64,000 nucleotides of DNA from Trema orientale (taxonomy: Eukaryota; Streptophyta; Magnoliopsida; Rosales; Cannabaceae). Shown piece after piece: positions 39,841 to 50,938 of the stretch; the first letter of the stretch is position 1; each line of letters opens with the position of its first letter. Made by a program: the position numbers and the translations under genes. The stretch lies in assembly GCA_002914845.1 (NCBI GenBank), contig JXTC01000675.1, positions 56,285-120,284 of the forward strand, in the 5' to 3' direction. A model generated the notes under the pieces. That model had not been told where the DNA came from, ran no database searches, and worked only from the letters and a program-made list of their open reading frames with translations.

Positions 39841-40612
39841 GGAATTTAAGAAGAAAATTGCAATAAAGAACTTGTATAAAGAACCCTACATCGCTTACTC
39901 TGTAGATTGAATTGAATACTCTTTTGCAGAACTCTTTCTCTTTTTGCCTTCTTCTTTTTCTCGCGTATATTTTTTCACTTCTGTTGTTTTCCCTTTTTTT
40001 TGGTTTCGTGCAGGCCGTATTCTCCTTTGGTCTTGTGTATGTCCTTATTTATAGACCCAAACTGAGAGATAATACCCTTTCTTGAAACCCCACTTCTATG
40101 TTTTTACCCCACTTCTATGCTTTTGAGTAGGAACGTGACTATCCCACTTTTTGTGGAGGTGGAGTGATAGGAAGAGTGGATAGTTATAGGATAGTGGAAT
40201 ATAGATGAGATAAACATGTACCATGTTTTATTTATTTATTTATTTATTTTTTTGTCATCAACTATTTCACTATTAATATTATTTTTTTTTTTAAATAATA
40301 ACAATCAAATAATCATGACTTTTTGTTTACGTATCAGTCTACCACTCCTTTTTTTTCTTTTTTTTTTTTAGTTTAAACAAGCTTAAGGATATGGAGAACA
40401 TTTTTTAAAACTAGATTTGAATTTATAGCAATATCCCCTTGACCAGCAACGGTAAAAAGTGTACCATCACAAGTAGCAACTTTTTTAATACTGTGACAAG
40501 GACTATATGAGACAAACTGATAAACATCTAATCCACTTTACCTATGCTAGGCAGAAGGCTAAGTAGGATTAAAATTGTGATTCGTTATGGTTGTTTTAGT
40601 CAGTTCTGCTGA

Positions 40613-41016
40613 TGTCATGAATTTTTTAGAGCTGGGGAATATTCTAGGGGGGTCGTTAAGAAGTTTGTTAGTGGAAAGAGTATGAGGAGAGAGATTTATG
40701 TAAGAGAATGGTGCAAAGGGGAAGAGATCATTCCGTATATGAGGAAATAGAGCTCTGCTCTGGGAGAAAACCAAGTTGTGTAATTCCTGGGGTCGTTAAG
40801 AAGTTTGTTAGTGGAAAGAGTATGAGGAGAGAGACTTATGTAAGAGAATGGTGCAAAAGGGAAGAGATCATTCCGTATATGAGGAAATAGAGCTCTGCTC
40901 TGGGAGAAAACCAAGTTCTGTAATTCCTGGCTATGTTCAAGTTTCAATTCAATAAAATACCTATTTGCTCTATTAAATTCCTTTATTAAAATAATACTAC
41001 TAGTCAGGTCATACCA
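40613..41016 (+). repeat. 5' LTR of the gypsy fossil
   Basis: The LTR starts TGTCATGAAT and ends with CCA before the primer-binding site. It contains a 140-bp internal tandem duplication (from about 40,649 and 40,789) whose copies are nearly identical, so the duplication is recent relative to the rest. The AATAAAATACC near 40,951 may be its polyadenylation region. Confidence 0.75.
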
Positions 41017-42034
41017 TTTTGGTATCAGAGCCCACTACTGCCATGGTGGTGAATACTCGGAGCAAGGCGGAGCTTCGTCTCGACCAAGTGGAAGAACAGC
41101 TGTCGTCGCAACAGTAACACAAGCCTTTTTCACAGTGGGATTGTATTTCCAATTTGATACGTCAACGAAGGCTTTGAATTGGGGGTCACGGCTGAACTTT
41201 CGATCAACTTAGTTGTCGATTTTAACCGATCGACATACGATATGGCTGAAGGGGCGCATTCATAATCAAGAGGTAATTGTGCTTATTAATTGTGGTACAA
41301 TGCACAATTGCATTTCTATGGATTTAGTTCATAAATTGCATTTACCAATTTCCCCTGCCACTAGGTATGAAGGGGCCCATGCATAATCAAGAGGTAATTG
41401 TGCTTATTAATTGTGGTACAATGCACAATTGCATTTCTATGGATTTAGTTCATAAATTGCATTTACCAATTTCCCCTGCCACTAGGTATGAAGTGTCCAT
41501 GGGCAATGGCCTCATTGTGTAGGGAAATAGCTTATGCAAAGGCATGAGTCTATCATTACAAAATCTGGAGATAGTGTAGGACTTCCTTCGGATCGATTTA
41601 GGTGGTAACGATGTGGTGTTGGGAATGCAATGACTTGAATCCTTTGGGATTATGCAAGTCAATTGGCAATTGCTCATTATGAAATTCCAACTGGGCGACG
41701 TCGCTGTGACCTTACAGGGGGACCCGAGCCTAGGAAAGTCCTTGGTTTCCCTTAAGGCTATGATGCGAACATTCAAGCACGAAGGTGAAGCTCTCCTCTT
41801 ATAATTCAATACTGCTGCCGTAACCACACTTCCGGCGTGCTCCCAAATTTCGGATGAAATCTTTGCCGCTACTCAAATTCCAGTCCCTATTTCATTTACC
41901 TCATGGGCTGCCATCTTTCCACAATAAGGATCATGCCATTATTCTTCATTAAGGAGCGATCCCAATTAGTATCTGACCTTAGCGTTATCCGCAGATACAA
42001 AAAAGTGAGATTGAATGGTTGGTGGGTGAAATGT
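40613..42034 (+). mobile_element. Ty3/gypsy fossil (LTR, gag start, protease region)
   Basis: An LTR (40,613-41,016) is followed by a primer-binding site TGGTATCAGAGCC (41,020-41,032). A gag-type start at 41,043 encodes MVVNTRSKAE, a common opening in plant gypsy elements. An aspartic-protease-type stretch (about 41,265-41,830) and the beginning of the linker to reverse transcriptase (to about 42,030) follow. The sequence then meets unit 2 at about 42,035. Only a minor part of a full element is present, and it is broken several times. It lies directly beside the copia fossil, and together they replace a stretch of unit 2. Confidence 0.88.
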
Positions 42035-45000
42035 GACATGCAGTCACACGTAAATGAACATGAGGAAAAAAGAGAAAAGAAGTACCTAATAATTTATAAA
42101 GGAGAACACAAGTCATCATCGGTCGAGCTATATAATATAATTTATGTTACTCAGAATAAGGCCGTAACCATCTAATCTCGGCTTCCTAAATACAAGACCA
42201 ATGCAAATAAGAAATTCGCAAGAAAAAATACCAATATAATATGAGAGATTAAAAAACAAAACATAAACTGAGACTAACTGAAACTATCGAACAAATTCTT
42301 CATAAGTACAAACAACTTAGCAATGACCTACCACCAAATTAAAAAGGAAAAATAAGAATGAGCTATATATTTGTGCTACTCATTAACTAGAAACCTAGAC
42401 TGAACCTAACTACGGGTGGGCATTATCAATTCCAATTGCGCATTTTACCTTACAATCTTTTTAACACATGTCATTATTGATAATTCTCAAGACAAGACTA
42501 ATAAATGCGATTGGTGATATTTACACCCATTAACACAAATTTAATAAAGAAGGGGAAAAATGCAACTAGTACATAACTAAGTACAACTTACTAGATTATT
42601 TTCAAGGCCAATATCATTCACTACACTAGAGAAATGAGCAAATAATTTTGTCTACTCCATCACAAACCTAGGTTGAACCTAACTATTAATTGGCATAGAG
42701 TGACCTTAAGTCGTGAAAATTCATTAGTACAATGGGGAACATTAGCCACGAAGCTGCAGTACCAAAAAAACTTGAAGGGACTTACTAAGTAGCCACACTG
42801 CAACAGCTATATTACACTAAAGCAAAAATACACAAATATAAACTCCAATTCAGAAAGAAGGAAATTCTGGAAAAAAAAAAAAAGTAAAGGAGTTCCCAAA
42901 TCCATGACCTTTCCTACATTTCAATGCTGAAAGCCAATCCAAGTCACGAACAAAAATTGAAACTAGAAGATGCATGAAAGCCAAAATCTAAAATTAGTAT
43001 ATGTACTACAAAGGAGTTCACAAAAACTTCTATGCAGAGAAATTCAACAATATTATCACAATTTCAAAAGTACGATAAGACTGACAAAGGCTAGATTTTC
43101 CATAGAGAAGAGATTGTTTACGAAACACCTACTAGAATTCAGGCTAGTGCAACCAGCTGAACTGAAACGAGCTGACGTGCCAACTAGAGATGAATAAAAC
43201 ATGATGCCTATCATTTGCACAAAAATCATTAAGCTAAAGGAAAAAAGGATACCCTTGGACAATAGCACTACACCAAAACTTTTCAACCAACATGGAACTG
43301 CAAATAAAATAATTCAAATTGCTACTACTATTACACAGACACTATTATAAATAAGTGAAAATTTTCATAATTATAAAAATATACACAGCCTGAAACACCA
43401 ATTCGTATACCCCTGAAATGTGTAGGCAGCCTTTCTTCACGTTGTCATCAACAAGTATCCATCCACTTCAATGACCCCTAAACATGGCAAAAAAAAAAAA
43501 TGATCAAAATTAGTTTTCTAAACTACTACAAAACCAAATATAGGCTTGTACTCACACAAGACTTCATAAATGGATATGAAAAATTAAGATAAGTCAGATA
43601 AGATATCCTTTTAAAGAAGGCTAAAACACAAAAAACATGTAGTAGCAGCTGTGAAAATTTGGTCAATAAAATAAATATCCTAGTCAAAGAAGAATGAAAC
43701 CATAACGAGTAAAATGAAAGCATTTGCTTCAACCCCAACCTTTAGATGTGTGAAATCCTGTAAAGCATCACAATATTGGTCTACCATACTTAAATACCAA
43801 AATGTACTACTTGGAAAAGGATATCTTAACATAATAAATCAAAGTTGTGTATTACATAAGACACATGCTGTCCACCAAATTTTAAAAACTATAAAACCCA
43901 AAGTTGTTCAAGCCATATGGACAAGTGACTCAAATCAGTCAAAACGTAGAAGAACATTACCAGAGTACAACAGTTGTAAAAATAATTACAAACAAAAGAA
44001 ATAAAATGAGTATCACAACAAAAAAACAAAAATACAACTACACATTATGTTTAACCTCTAATTAATCTTACTGACAAATTGGCAATTCATTCTTACTCGA
44101 GATAGAATTAAACTTAATGGTATGAAAGAAAATACTATATTGAAGCTAACAAGTTACAACTTGAAATTAACAAAGTCTCCACAAAAAAACCACTATAACA
44201 ATCATGGGTTGGTTAAAAATCACAAAAATAGGTCACCAACAATCTAGAGTTCCTCTCTATCTGGTCGAAGAAAAGAAAAAGTCTTCTTTTAACATTTTAT
44301 TCAGGCTCATGTGCAACAAAATTTAGTACCATGGTACCAAATTTGAGTTAAATACAGATTCTCAACAATAAATGACTAAAGAACCCAGACAAGTATCTTG
44401 TTTAAGCAAACGATTCCTATTATTAGGCCCCATAAGCGGTCCAAACTATTTTAAAAGTGCAACTGAAGCAAATATGTATATATTCAAAATAGATAAATTA
44501 TGAGTTCCAGAACAAGGGAATCATCTAGCACTCCACAAAGCAAACAATAGCCACACAAATCTAACAAGAAGTTACATCAAATTGATAGAACTCAGTTGCC
44601 ACTGTTAAGAGAATGTACACAAAAACTCAATAATAGAAAAAAGGCACCATATAGCAAACAGCGCACACTTGACTATAACCAACTCTAGTAGACAACACAC
44701 TAATTTGCTATGTGATTAAGGAAAGATATAAATCTTATATTTTTACTCCACCATCGTCGAGGGTACCAGAGCCTAAGTTTTCAAAAACAAAAGTACTTCC
44801 ACCCAAGTCAAGGCCAGCAATCAGCCCTAACGATGGAACAAAGAAAAGTGAAGATACAACGAAATAAAAAATAAATAGAATTTAAAAAATATAAAATCAT
44901 CATAAGATAATAGAGACATAATAATAATAAATAATAACAACTAAACATTCAATTCTATGCTGTCAATTTTCACTTCTTTAAAGAGGGTAGATAGGCAAAA

Positions 45001-45150
45001 CAAAGGAAGAGGATCAATTACGAAACTTTCTAAAAGATAATGTATTATTGAAGATAGACATCATCAAAATTTCCAAAAAATCAAGAAAGATAACTAAACT
45101 CATAAACAAGGAAAAAAGCAATAATAAAAAGGTGAAACTAGAAATGAAAG
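42035..45150. repeat. Module array of unit 2, right part
   Basis: This stretch matches 16,318-20,060 of unit 1, starting with ATGAACATGAGGAAAAAAG, and carries A-form and B-form module motifs near 42,395 and 42,670. A stretch matching about 18,450-18,940 is absent. No coding region is recognised. Confidence 0.85.
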
Positions 45151-46587
45151 CATAAACTAGATTATATTTAAATGCCAATCGTAAAAGAAAAGGACATGAA
45201 ACAATAACAATTCCCAAAGTAAACTAACTTGAAATAATAATAATTCTGAAAGAAAATAAATGTAAGTTAAAAAGAAAAACCAGCCAAAAAATACCTGATA
45301 GTGGTCATTGAAAATATTCAAATAATGAAAAAAAGGGCCCTCTTTATCGATACATGAGAATAGGTTGTTGCTTGCTTCCTTAGCCTATACTCAGTTCACT
45401 CCTTGGACTTACTATCTTGGGGTTGCTTGTTCTTTGTTGCCTACAGAGACCAATACACACTCACTATGGAAAAATAAGTTGAGCAGCTTCTTGGCACTCA
45501 ATCTGAAGTGAGATAAAGGCATTCAAGATCGACTGCTAAAAGACAGATCTTACCTATACTTTACATCATATTTTTTCTTTCATCCTTACTTTCTATTGAG
45601 CTTGAACTAATAAATATCTATTATTACAAACCAGGTTTGCTAAGCAATTTCACTGTGCACCCAGAGTCCTGTTATATACCTTATACCTAAAAAATTTCTT
45701 TGGTACATCCCTAACGCAGTACATACCTATAAGGGAATTACAAATAAATAAATTTATAAAATCTTCCAAAATCAAATAGCACGGAGAACAAAAAATAAGA
45801 AATAGTATTATTGAAATCTCAAAAGATAAATTTCAAAAAAGAGATTTTGGAAGCTTACTTTCATGTAATATACTATAATCTCATCCAAATGCCAAAAGTA
45901 ACATTTTAGCATAAAACTACTTTTCTAATGCTTGCAGAAAGCTTAGCATTTTTAAGGAATCTCATCTAATAAGTTGACTTGTCTCCAGACTCGCATTATG
46001 TAATTTTTAGCACAAACAAAGTTGTCTCCATTTGCGCCTGACCAGTTGACATATGCTTGCTTCTATGACTTATAGTGACCAATTCGCAAAATTGTCATTT
46101 TTTTTATTTCATAAAACATGCATTGGTTTATAGATCCTCTAAGGAATAATAAAAGTGATGCAGCATATCAAATGTAAAAATGAAAAATATTGACAGATAA
46201 AATAACATTTGCAATCCATGCTATAGCTGACCAATTGACTCTCAACCTCAAAATGGTACTGTAAAATTTTAGCACAAAAGCATTTGCATCGGACACAAGT
46301 TGACATTGCTTGCACCTGTTACTGACAGGTTTAACTTTATCTTAAAGTAACAAAGTTGTCGTTTCCTTGGCAAAATTGCATTGCGTTAGAGATCATCTAA
46401 AGAATTACATCTATCAAATAATAGAAATAGTTGAGAAACTTGTAAAACCCTCATGGTCATAACTGTAAACCTACATAAACAAACAAATACTTCAAATAAG
46501 GTATCTCAATGCATACTCATAAAAAAAAAATCGTGAAATTCTAAAAAATATATAAGTTTTAATTAGAATTTTTCAAGATTTCAAAAA

Positions 46588-46883
46588 GGCGAAGATAGAA
46601 GCATTAATAGTTAAAACGAGTAGGAAAACACATTTTAAAAAAAAAAGTAAAAACACAAAATAATTAGGAAAGTAGTGGGAGAAGGATGCAATCAGACAAC
46701 AGATAAAAAAGAGTGGGTCTAGAAATCAGTTAAAGGGCGAAGATAGAAGCATTAATAGTTAAAACGAGTAGGAAAACACATTTTAAAAAAAAAGTAAAAA
46801 CACAAAATAATTAGGAAAGTAGTGGGAGAAGGATGCAATCAGACAACAGATAAAAAAGAGTGGGACTAGAAATCAGTTAAAGG
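46588..46883. repeat. Local tandem duplication, 148 bp x 2
   Basis: Two nearly identical head-to-tail copies start at 46,588 and 46,736 with GGCGAAGATAGAAGCATTA. Unit 1 has one copy near 21,636, so it arose in unit 2 after the large duplication. Confidence 0.92.
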
Positions 46884-47112
46884 GGCACCAAAGCAAAGTA
46901 TGTCAAACAAGTAGAAAGTATGAAGTACCTTAAGAAAAAAAAAATTATCACGTTTGTCCAAGCAAATGACACACGAAGGGAGAAAAATTCAAAAGTAACA
47001 CTTATAATGTACCAGAGAATCATAACTGAGAAAGAAATAAGCAACCATCATCGAGGCAAAATCATTACATGTAACTAACTGACTTTAAACAAAACAAACG
47101 ACTATAAAACGT

Positions 47113-47825
47113 AGAGCTTACTGTTTTATCAGCCAGAGGACTTCTAACTAAATTACCAGTCAAGGACAAAACCAGCAGCTTGAGCTTGTACAACTGCATC
47201 AAAAGAGTTGCTTGAAGCCTACAGATCAACACTACACACAGCAAGGAAAAAAGAAGAAAAATAATTTTTTTTTAAAAAAATGGAAATTTCCAACAAATTA
47301 TAAACAAGAATGAGTCATCACAGATTCAAGCTACTTCCGTTACTCAGAATAATACAGTAACCATCTAGTCTCGGCAAGAACAAATACTAATAAAAACAAA
47401 GAGATTTCAATACAAACCATAAAGCGAAACTAATTACAACCATCATATAAGTTACCTAGAAGTACAGACAAAACTTAGCAAAGACCCAACCACTAGATTA
47501 AATTAAAAAAAAAAATGGCATTCAAGCTCATACCAAAACTCCAATGTTAATAATAACACAGGCTAACAACACGAGGAGTAAAATGCAGCCACCACCAAAA
47601 GACCAAAGCTTTCTTACAAGCTCGCTTCATTAATTTTAATGCCCGAAACAGAATGAGCTCTGTATCAGCTAACTGTTAATTACATTCCTATGTTGAATAA
47701 GCTAAGGGTTTCAGGTTGCATCACGGTTTATGTCGGAAACATCTCGTAAATAGCGGGAAACATTACCAAAGATAAAAGAAGTTAAAAATGTACATGAAAC
47801 GGGGGAAGGAAATCGTCAACATACT
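47113..47825. repeat. 0.7-kb segment present only in unit 2
   Basis: In unit 1 the flanks meet near 22,241-22,245. Here about 710 bp separate them. The left 400 bp (47,115-47,510) resemble module sequence found at about 16,190-16,640, with ACTGTTTTATC, a CTTGAG-TTGTAC block, and ACAGACAAAACTTAGCAA. The right 310 bp (47,515-47,825) match nothing else in the window and are less A-rich. The segment may be a module copied into a new place together with foreign sequence, or ancestral sequence lost from unit 1. Confidence 0.6.
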
Positions 47826-48286
47826 TTGCCATACCAATTCATCGATAGACACAAGAGATAGCACTACGGAAAAAAAACATCAAAAAATAAGGAATATAGA
47901 TAAGATAAGCTAAGACAACTAATATACAATGAGGCCTGTATAAAGATCCGTACCGACATCAAAAAGACTTCTAACGAATGTTCCGAGCACAGATGAGAGT
48001 GTGTCATTTCATGAGTTTTCAGGTTTGGACAAGTGCGACAAACTTACTTGTTTGAGATGAGAGTCATTTATTCATTTTCCTTGTTGGATGCCATACTTAT
48101 GTTAATGCACTCAAAGTTTGCAATTGAGAGGCCTACCTCTAAACATGCCTAACAAACAAAGTCCAATTCTCCACCAACTTGAAAATCAATCAACTCAGAA
48201 AGACTTTGTTTTAAAGTCTACACCCAATGATAAGATCAGAATGAAGGGAACAAGAAAAAAGAAAAGTATAAGAAGACTAGACTAAA

Positions 48287-48535
48287 CCAAGCTTCAAAAT
48301 TGCTTACAAAAACAACCAAGTTCAAATAACTCTCAAGGCTATTTAACTCCTGCTGAATCCTATAACTTCTTCCAAGCTTAATTTGCCTTACCAACTGTTG
48401 CATCATCTACTCTTGAGTAAAAGCAGACCTAAAACCAGCACATGTAAACTCAACGGTAAACTGTAAATCATCAACAACCATTAATTTGAATGCAAAAGCG
48501 GTCCAGGAAACAAATCCCCTCAGGCACTGCCTCAA
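48287..48535 (-). other. Minus-strand coding-like stretch, uncertain
   Basis: One frame reads 83 codons with a single TAG. Upstream of the TAG it includes FKLMVVDDLQFTVEF, downstream MMQQLVRQIKLGRS and QQELNSLESYLN. The matching part of unit 1 (about 22,808-23,048) has the same TAG and a shifted frame after it. Codon changes between copies do not favour silent positions clearly. I do not recognise the protein. It could be an exon of a dead gene or a chance frame in T-rich DNA. Confidence 0.2.
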
Positions 48536-48760
48536 CACTTTGTGAGAAAATCATCCATATGTTCCAACACTTTTAAAGTATGCAGAATATTTATAAGCAA
48601 GAAGTTTATACGTCTTTTTGCAATATAAACATGTTTGTGAGTGTGTGTGTGTGTTATACGCATGTGCATATTGTCAGATCAGATGCATAATTACTTATGT
48701 GTACACAGAGAAAGCTAGAGCACCTTTTGTATGCTTTGCAAAGGAGATTTTCATACCGAT

Positions 48761-48871
48761 CTAATGGACAGAGCTACTATTTTCTTCACCACTGTCTAGG
48801 ATAGGTGCCTTCTGTATACTTGATTCTAAGCTTGTTGTTGTTACACCCTCGTCAATTTGTGACTCTTTGGC
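48761..48871 (-). other. Second minus-strand coding-like stretch, uncertain
   Basis: A frame of 36 codons reads KESQIDEGVTTTS, then ILDSGEENSSSVH before a stop. Its hydrophilic composition looks protein-like. The matching stretch in unit 1 (about 23,260-23,357) has no length change but carries a TAG where unit 2 has CAG. About eight codons differ, roughly three of them silently, so there is little sign of selection. It may be a decayed exon of the candidate transcription unit. Confidence 0.2.
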
Positions 48872-49545
48872 TTTTGCCCACATTACAGAATAAAACCCAG
48901 CAACAATTATGATTCATCTAAGCAACCTATATATCAATTGTTATGCTGGCCATTTAATATCTTTCTTTTGTACATAGGAAAAGAGGAAAAGAAAAAAAAA
49001 TACAAATAAAGAAAGATCACTCTCTGCTCAACAGCATGTACAATCAAATAACCTATCCCAATAAATTTATTTATTTTTTTTTTTTTTGACATGAAGAACA
49101 TCAAACGGGCAGAAGTCCAACTTTCCAAGGAAGAAAGTATCCCCAAATAAATTTAAACCCCTTTTAAATGAATCATGAATTCCATAAAAATCCAAGAAAA
49201 ATATGAATTAAAAAAAAAAACACTAAGCAGAATTAATCCATGAAATGTACATAATCAAATAATCGTATCAAATAAAATTAACTCATCTTGGCAAATTAGG
49301 AATAACAAAATATCTGTATTAAAAAGCCATTAATATAAAGTAGTAAGTAAGGAGAGGAATGAGCCTTAAAATTAAAACTCATCTTAATAAGGGCTCTTGA
49401 AATATTATCTTCTAAATTTCATGCCGTACAAACAGAGCACCAAATTGGGAATTAGCAGAAACTTCAATCCAAATTTCAATCAAAGAAACTAAATATGAAA
49501 GACCAATAAACCGATCGAACGCCAAATAAAGAAAATAAACCTAAC

Positions 49546-49737
49546 CTTTGCGACCACTAAAGCGTTGATTTCTTTCAAACCCTAAATTTGCTCTTTTATA
49601 GCTAACCTTGACATCTCAGTCTCACATTGGATTTGCTCAAACCCTGTTAACCCTTAACGAATCTCACACTGAATTTGCTAAAACCCTAAACCCTAAACGA
49701 ACTTGATCACAACAGAGAGAGTTGGACGAAGAGTATC
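49546..49737 (-). other. Candidate 5' leader exon, copy 2
   Basis: This is the counterpart of 24,036-24,222. The minus-strand donor reads GCAAAG followed by GTTAGG. The plus-strand reading shows two adjacent telo boxes (AAACCCTAAACCCTA near 49,682), a motif common in leaders and promoters of plant translation-related genes. The CT-rich start (CTCTTCGTCC, about 49,729) lies some 30 bp downstream of the TATA box. Confidence 0.35.
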
Positions 49738-49754
49738 GTCCCGTTTGTGGTTTG

Positions 49755-49885
49755 TGACCTATTTATAGAGAATTTCTAGCCACTGGTCAACTTTTTTTTT
49801 TTCTAAAGGGAAAAGTAGCCGTTATTATATATATTTTTTTTATTAGATGAGTAGCCGTTATTACTAAAACTTAAGCCAGCTTTGA
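49755..49885 (-). promoter_or_regulatory. Promoter-like region, copy 2
   Basis: On the minus strand CTCTATAAATAG (49,759-49,770) is a near-consensus TATA box. Two AACGGCT words lie upstream (49,817-49,823 and 49,853-49,859), 36 bp apart, as in unit 1 (35 bp). A TTGACC word follows the same pattern. The TATA box is a better match here than in unit 1. Confidence 0.42.
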
Positions 49886-50649
49886 CCACTTTGACTAGTG
49901 AGCCACTCCTCATGCTACTTTAATGACAATTTGGTTATAATCTGCATAAATTACTTAAGGTAATAATTTAATAATTGTTGTTTGTCATTTCTTCTCCATT
50001 TACTAACTTTATAATGACAATTTGGTTATAATTTGAGTATATTATGCTAAATTTCGATATTGGTATATCATTGGTGATTTTCTATAGTAATACGTATAAA
50101 AATCTCTATTAGCAGGTTTTCATCGAACCTTTTTTTAATACCAATCATGTCCTCTAGACACCTGTCTCTAAATACCATGCAAAGCTACATCGTCAAACTT
50201 CTTTTAATATCAATCATGTCCTCTTGACACACGTCTCCAAAGGCCATGTAAAACTACAGTCCACACAGCGAAGAATCTTGAATCTTGATCATTTTTTGTT
50301 TCCTTTATGCTTTTGTCTTTTTATTATAAGTTTTCAATCATTTTTGTAGATTAATTATCAACTACTACCTACGGGAATTATCTTTAAATGTTTTTCTTTT
50401 CGATCTCTTCTGATTTTTTTTTTCCTTTTCATAAATAAATAGATATATTTCTAAACCAATCATTTTTTTTAATTTCATTTACATTTATCTATGCTAAATT
50501 TAGTATATATATATATATATATGTATGGAAGCATTTTTGTCTTGTTGTTTTTTTTATAAAAAAAGAAAAATAAATAATTGTTGTTATTCTCTGACAAAAG
50601 TTTATATTCATTATTATTGTTGTTGTTTTTTTAATTTTATTTTATATTT

Positions 50650-50938
50650 CATACACATTACTATTTTTTTTTTCGAAATATAATGTTGTGTGGTTAACAC
50701 TTTGTATAATTTATTATTTAATTAAAAATTAAATAATACAATGTATTCCAATATTCATCACGTTATTATTTTAATTGACAATTACATAATACTAAATATA
50801 TTAATGAAATAAACAACTTTGATATTTTTTTGAATAAAAGAACAATTTATTTTCTCATAATATATGCTATTTAAAAGTTTGTAACCTATCATGGCTATAG
50901 ACTGATATGTTATTGATGTATATAAGTAGATACGTAGT
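50650..50938. repeat. AT-rich segment present only in unit 2
   Basis: In unit 1 the flanks meet near 26,645. Here about 290 bp separate them. The segment contains a small inverted repeat (TTATTATTTAATT against AATTAAATAAT, near 50,710). No terminal repeats were recognised, so it may be an insertion here or a loss from unit 1. Confidence 0.6.

Larger units (their letters stand above)
37441..40379. mobile_element. LTR-like element nested in the copia fossil
   Basis: Copia protease-type sequence stops on the right at about 40,380 and resumes on the left at about 37,440. Both edges carry AGCT(T), compatible with a 4-5 bp target duplication. The plus-strand right end is AAACA, that is TG at the start on the minus strand. 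The interior has no recognised coding domain. It has TATA-like sites on both strands (TCTATATAAG at about 38,491, and CTATAAATAAGG on the minus strand at about 40,050) and two copies of a CTACGTATCC...GAATCAAG...GTAGTT block (about 37,682 and 37,993). It may be a long solo LTR or a non-autonomous element. The family is not assigned. Confidence 0.6.
34079..40612 (-). mobile_element. Ty1/copia fossil on the minus strand, itself interrupted
   Basis: The element reads right to left. Protease-like sequence (about 40,381-40,520, with VAGQGDIAI) is at the right. After the nested element come GAG-pre-integrase (about 37,130-37,210), integrase and its C-terminal region (36,105-36,900), and reverse transcriptase (35,092-35,781, with VGCKWVFTVKYNADG-like start and KELGRLKYFFGI). 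RNase H (34,581-35,177, with SGYCTFLGGN and TWRSKKQNVVARSS) is last, followed by purine tract AGCTTAAGGGGGAG and an LTR. It sits exactly where unit 2 departs from unit 1. The element is broken in many places. Another LTR-like element (37,441-40,379) lies inside it. No 5' LTR is in view. Confidence 0.92.
45300..49770 (-). other. Candidate minus-strand transcription unit, copy 2 (5' part)
   Basis: The inference is the same as for unit 1: TATA box, leader, donor and then T-rich intron-like sequence in the transcribed sense. It contains the two coding-like stretches listed separately, plus the 0.7-kb segment special to unit 2. No complete gene can be read. It could be a decayed spliced gene or a long non-coding RNA. 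Confidence 0.3.

Noticed and set aside
49682-49697. AAACCCTAAACCCTA as an interstitial telomere repeat.
   Set aside because: Only two repeat units are present, in a leader-like position next to a TATA box. They fit telo boxes better.
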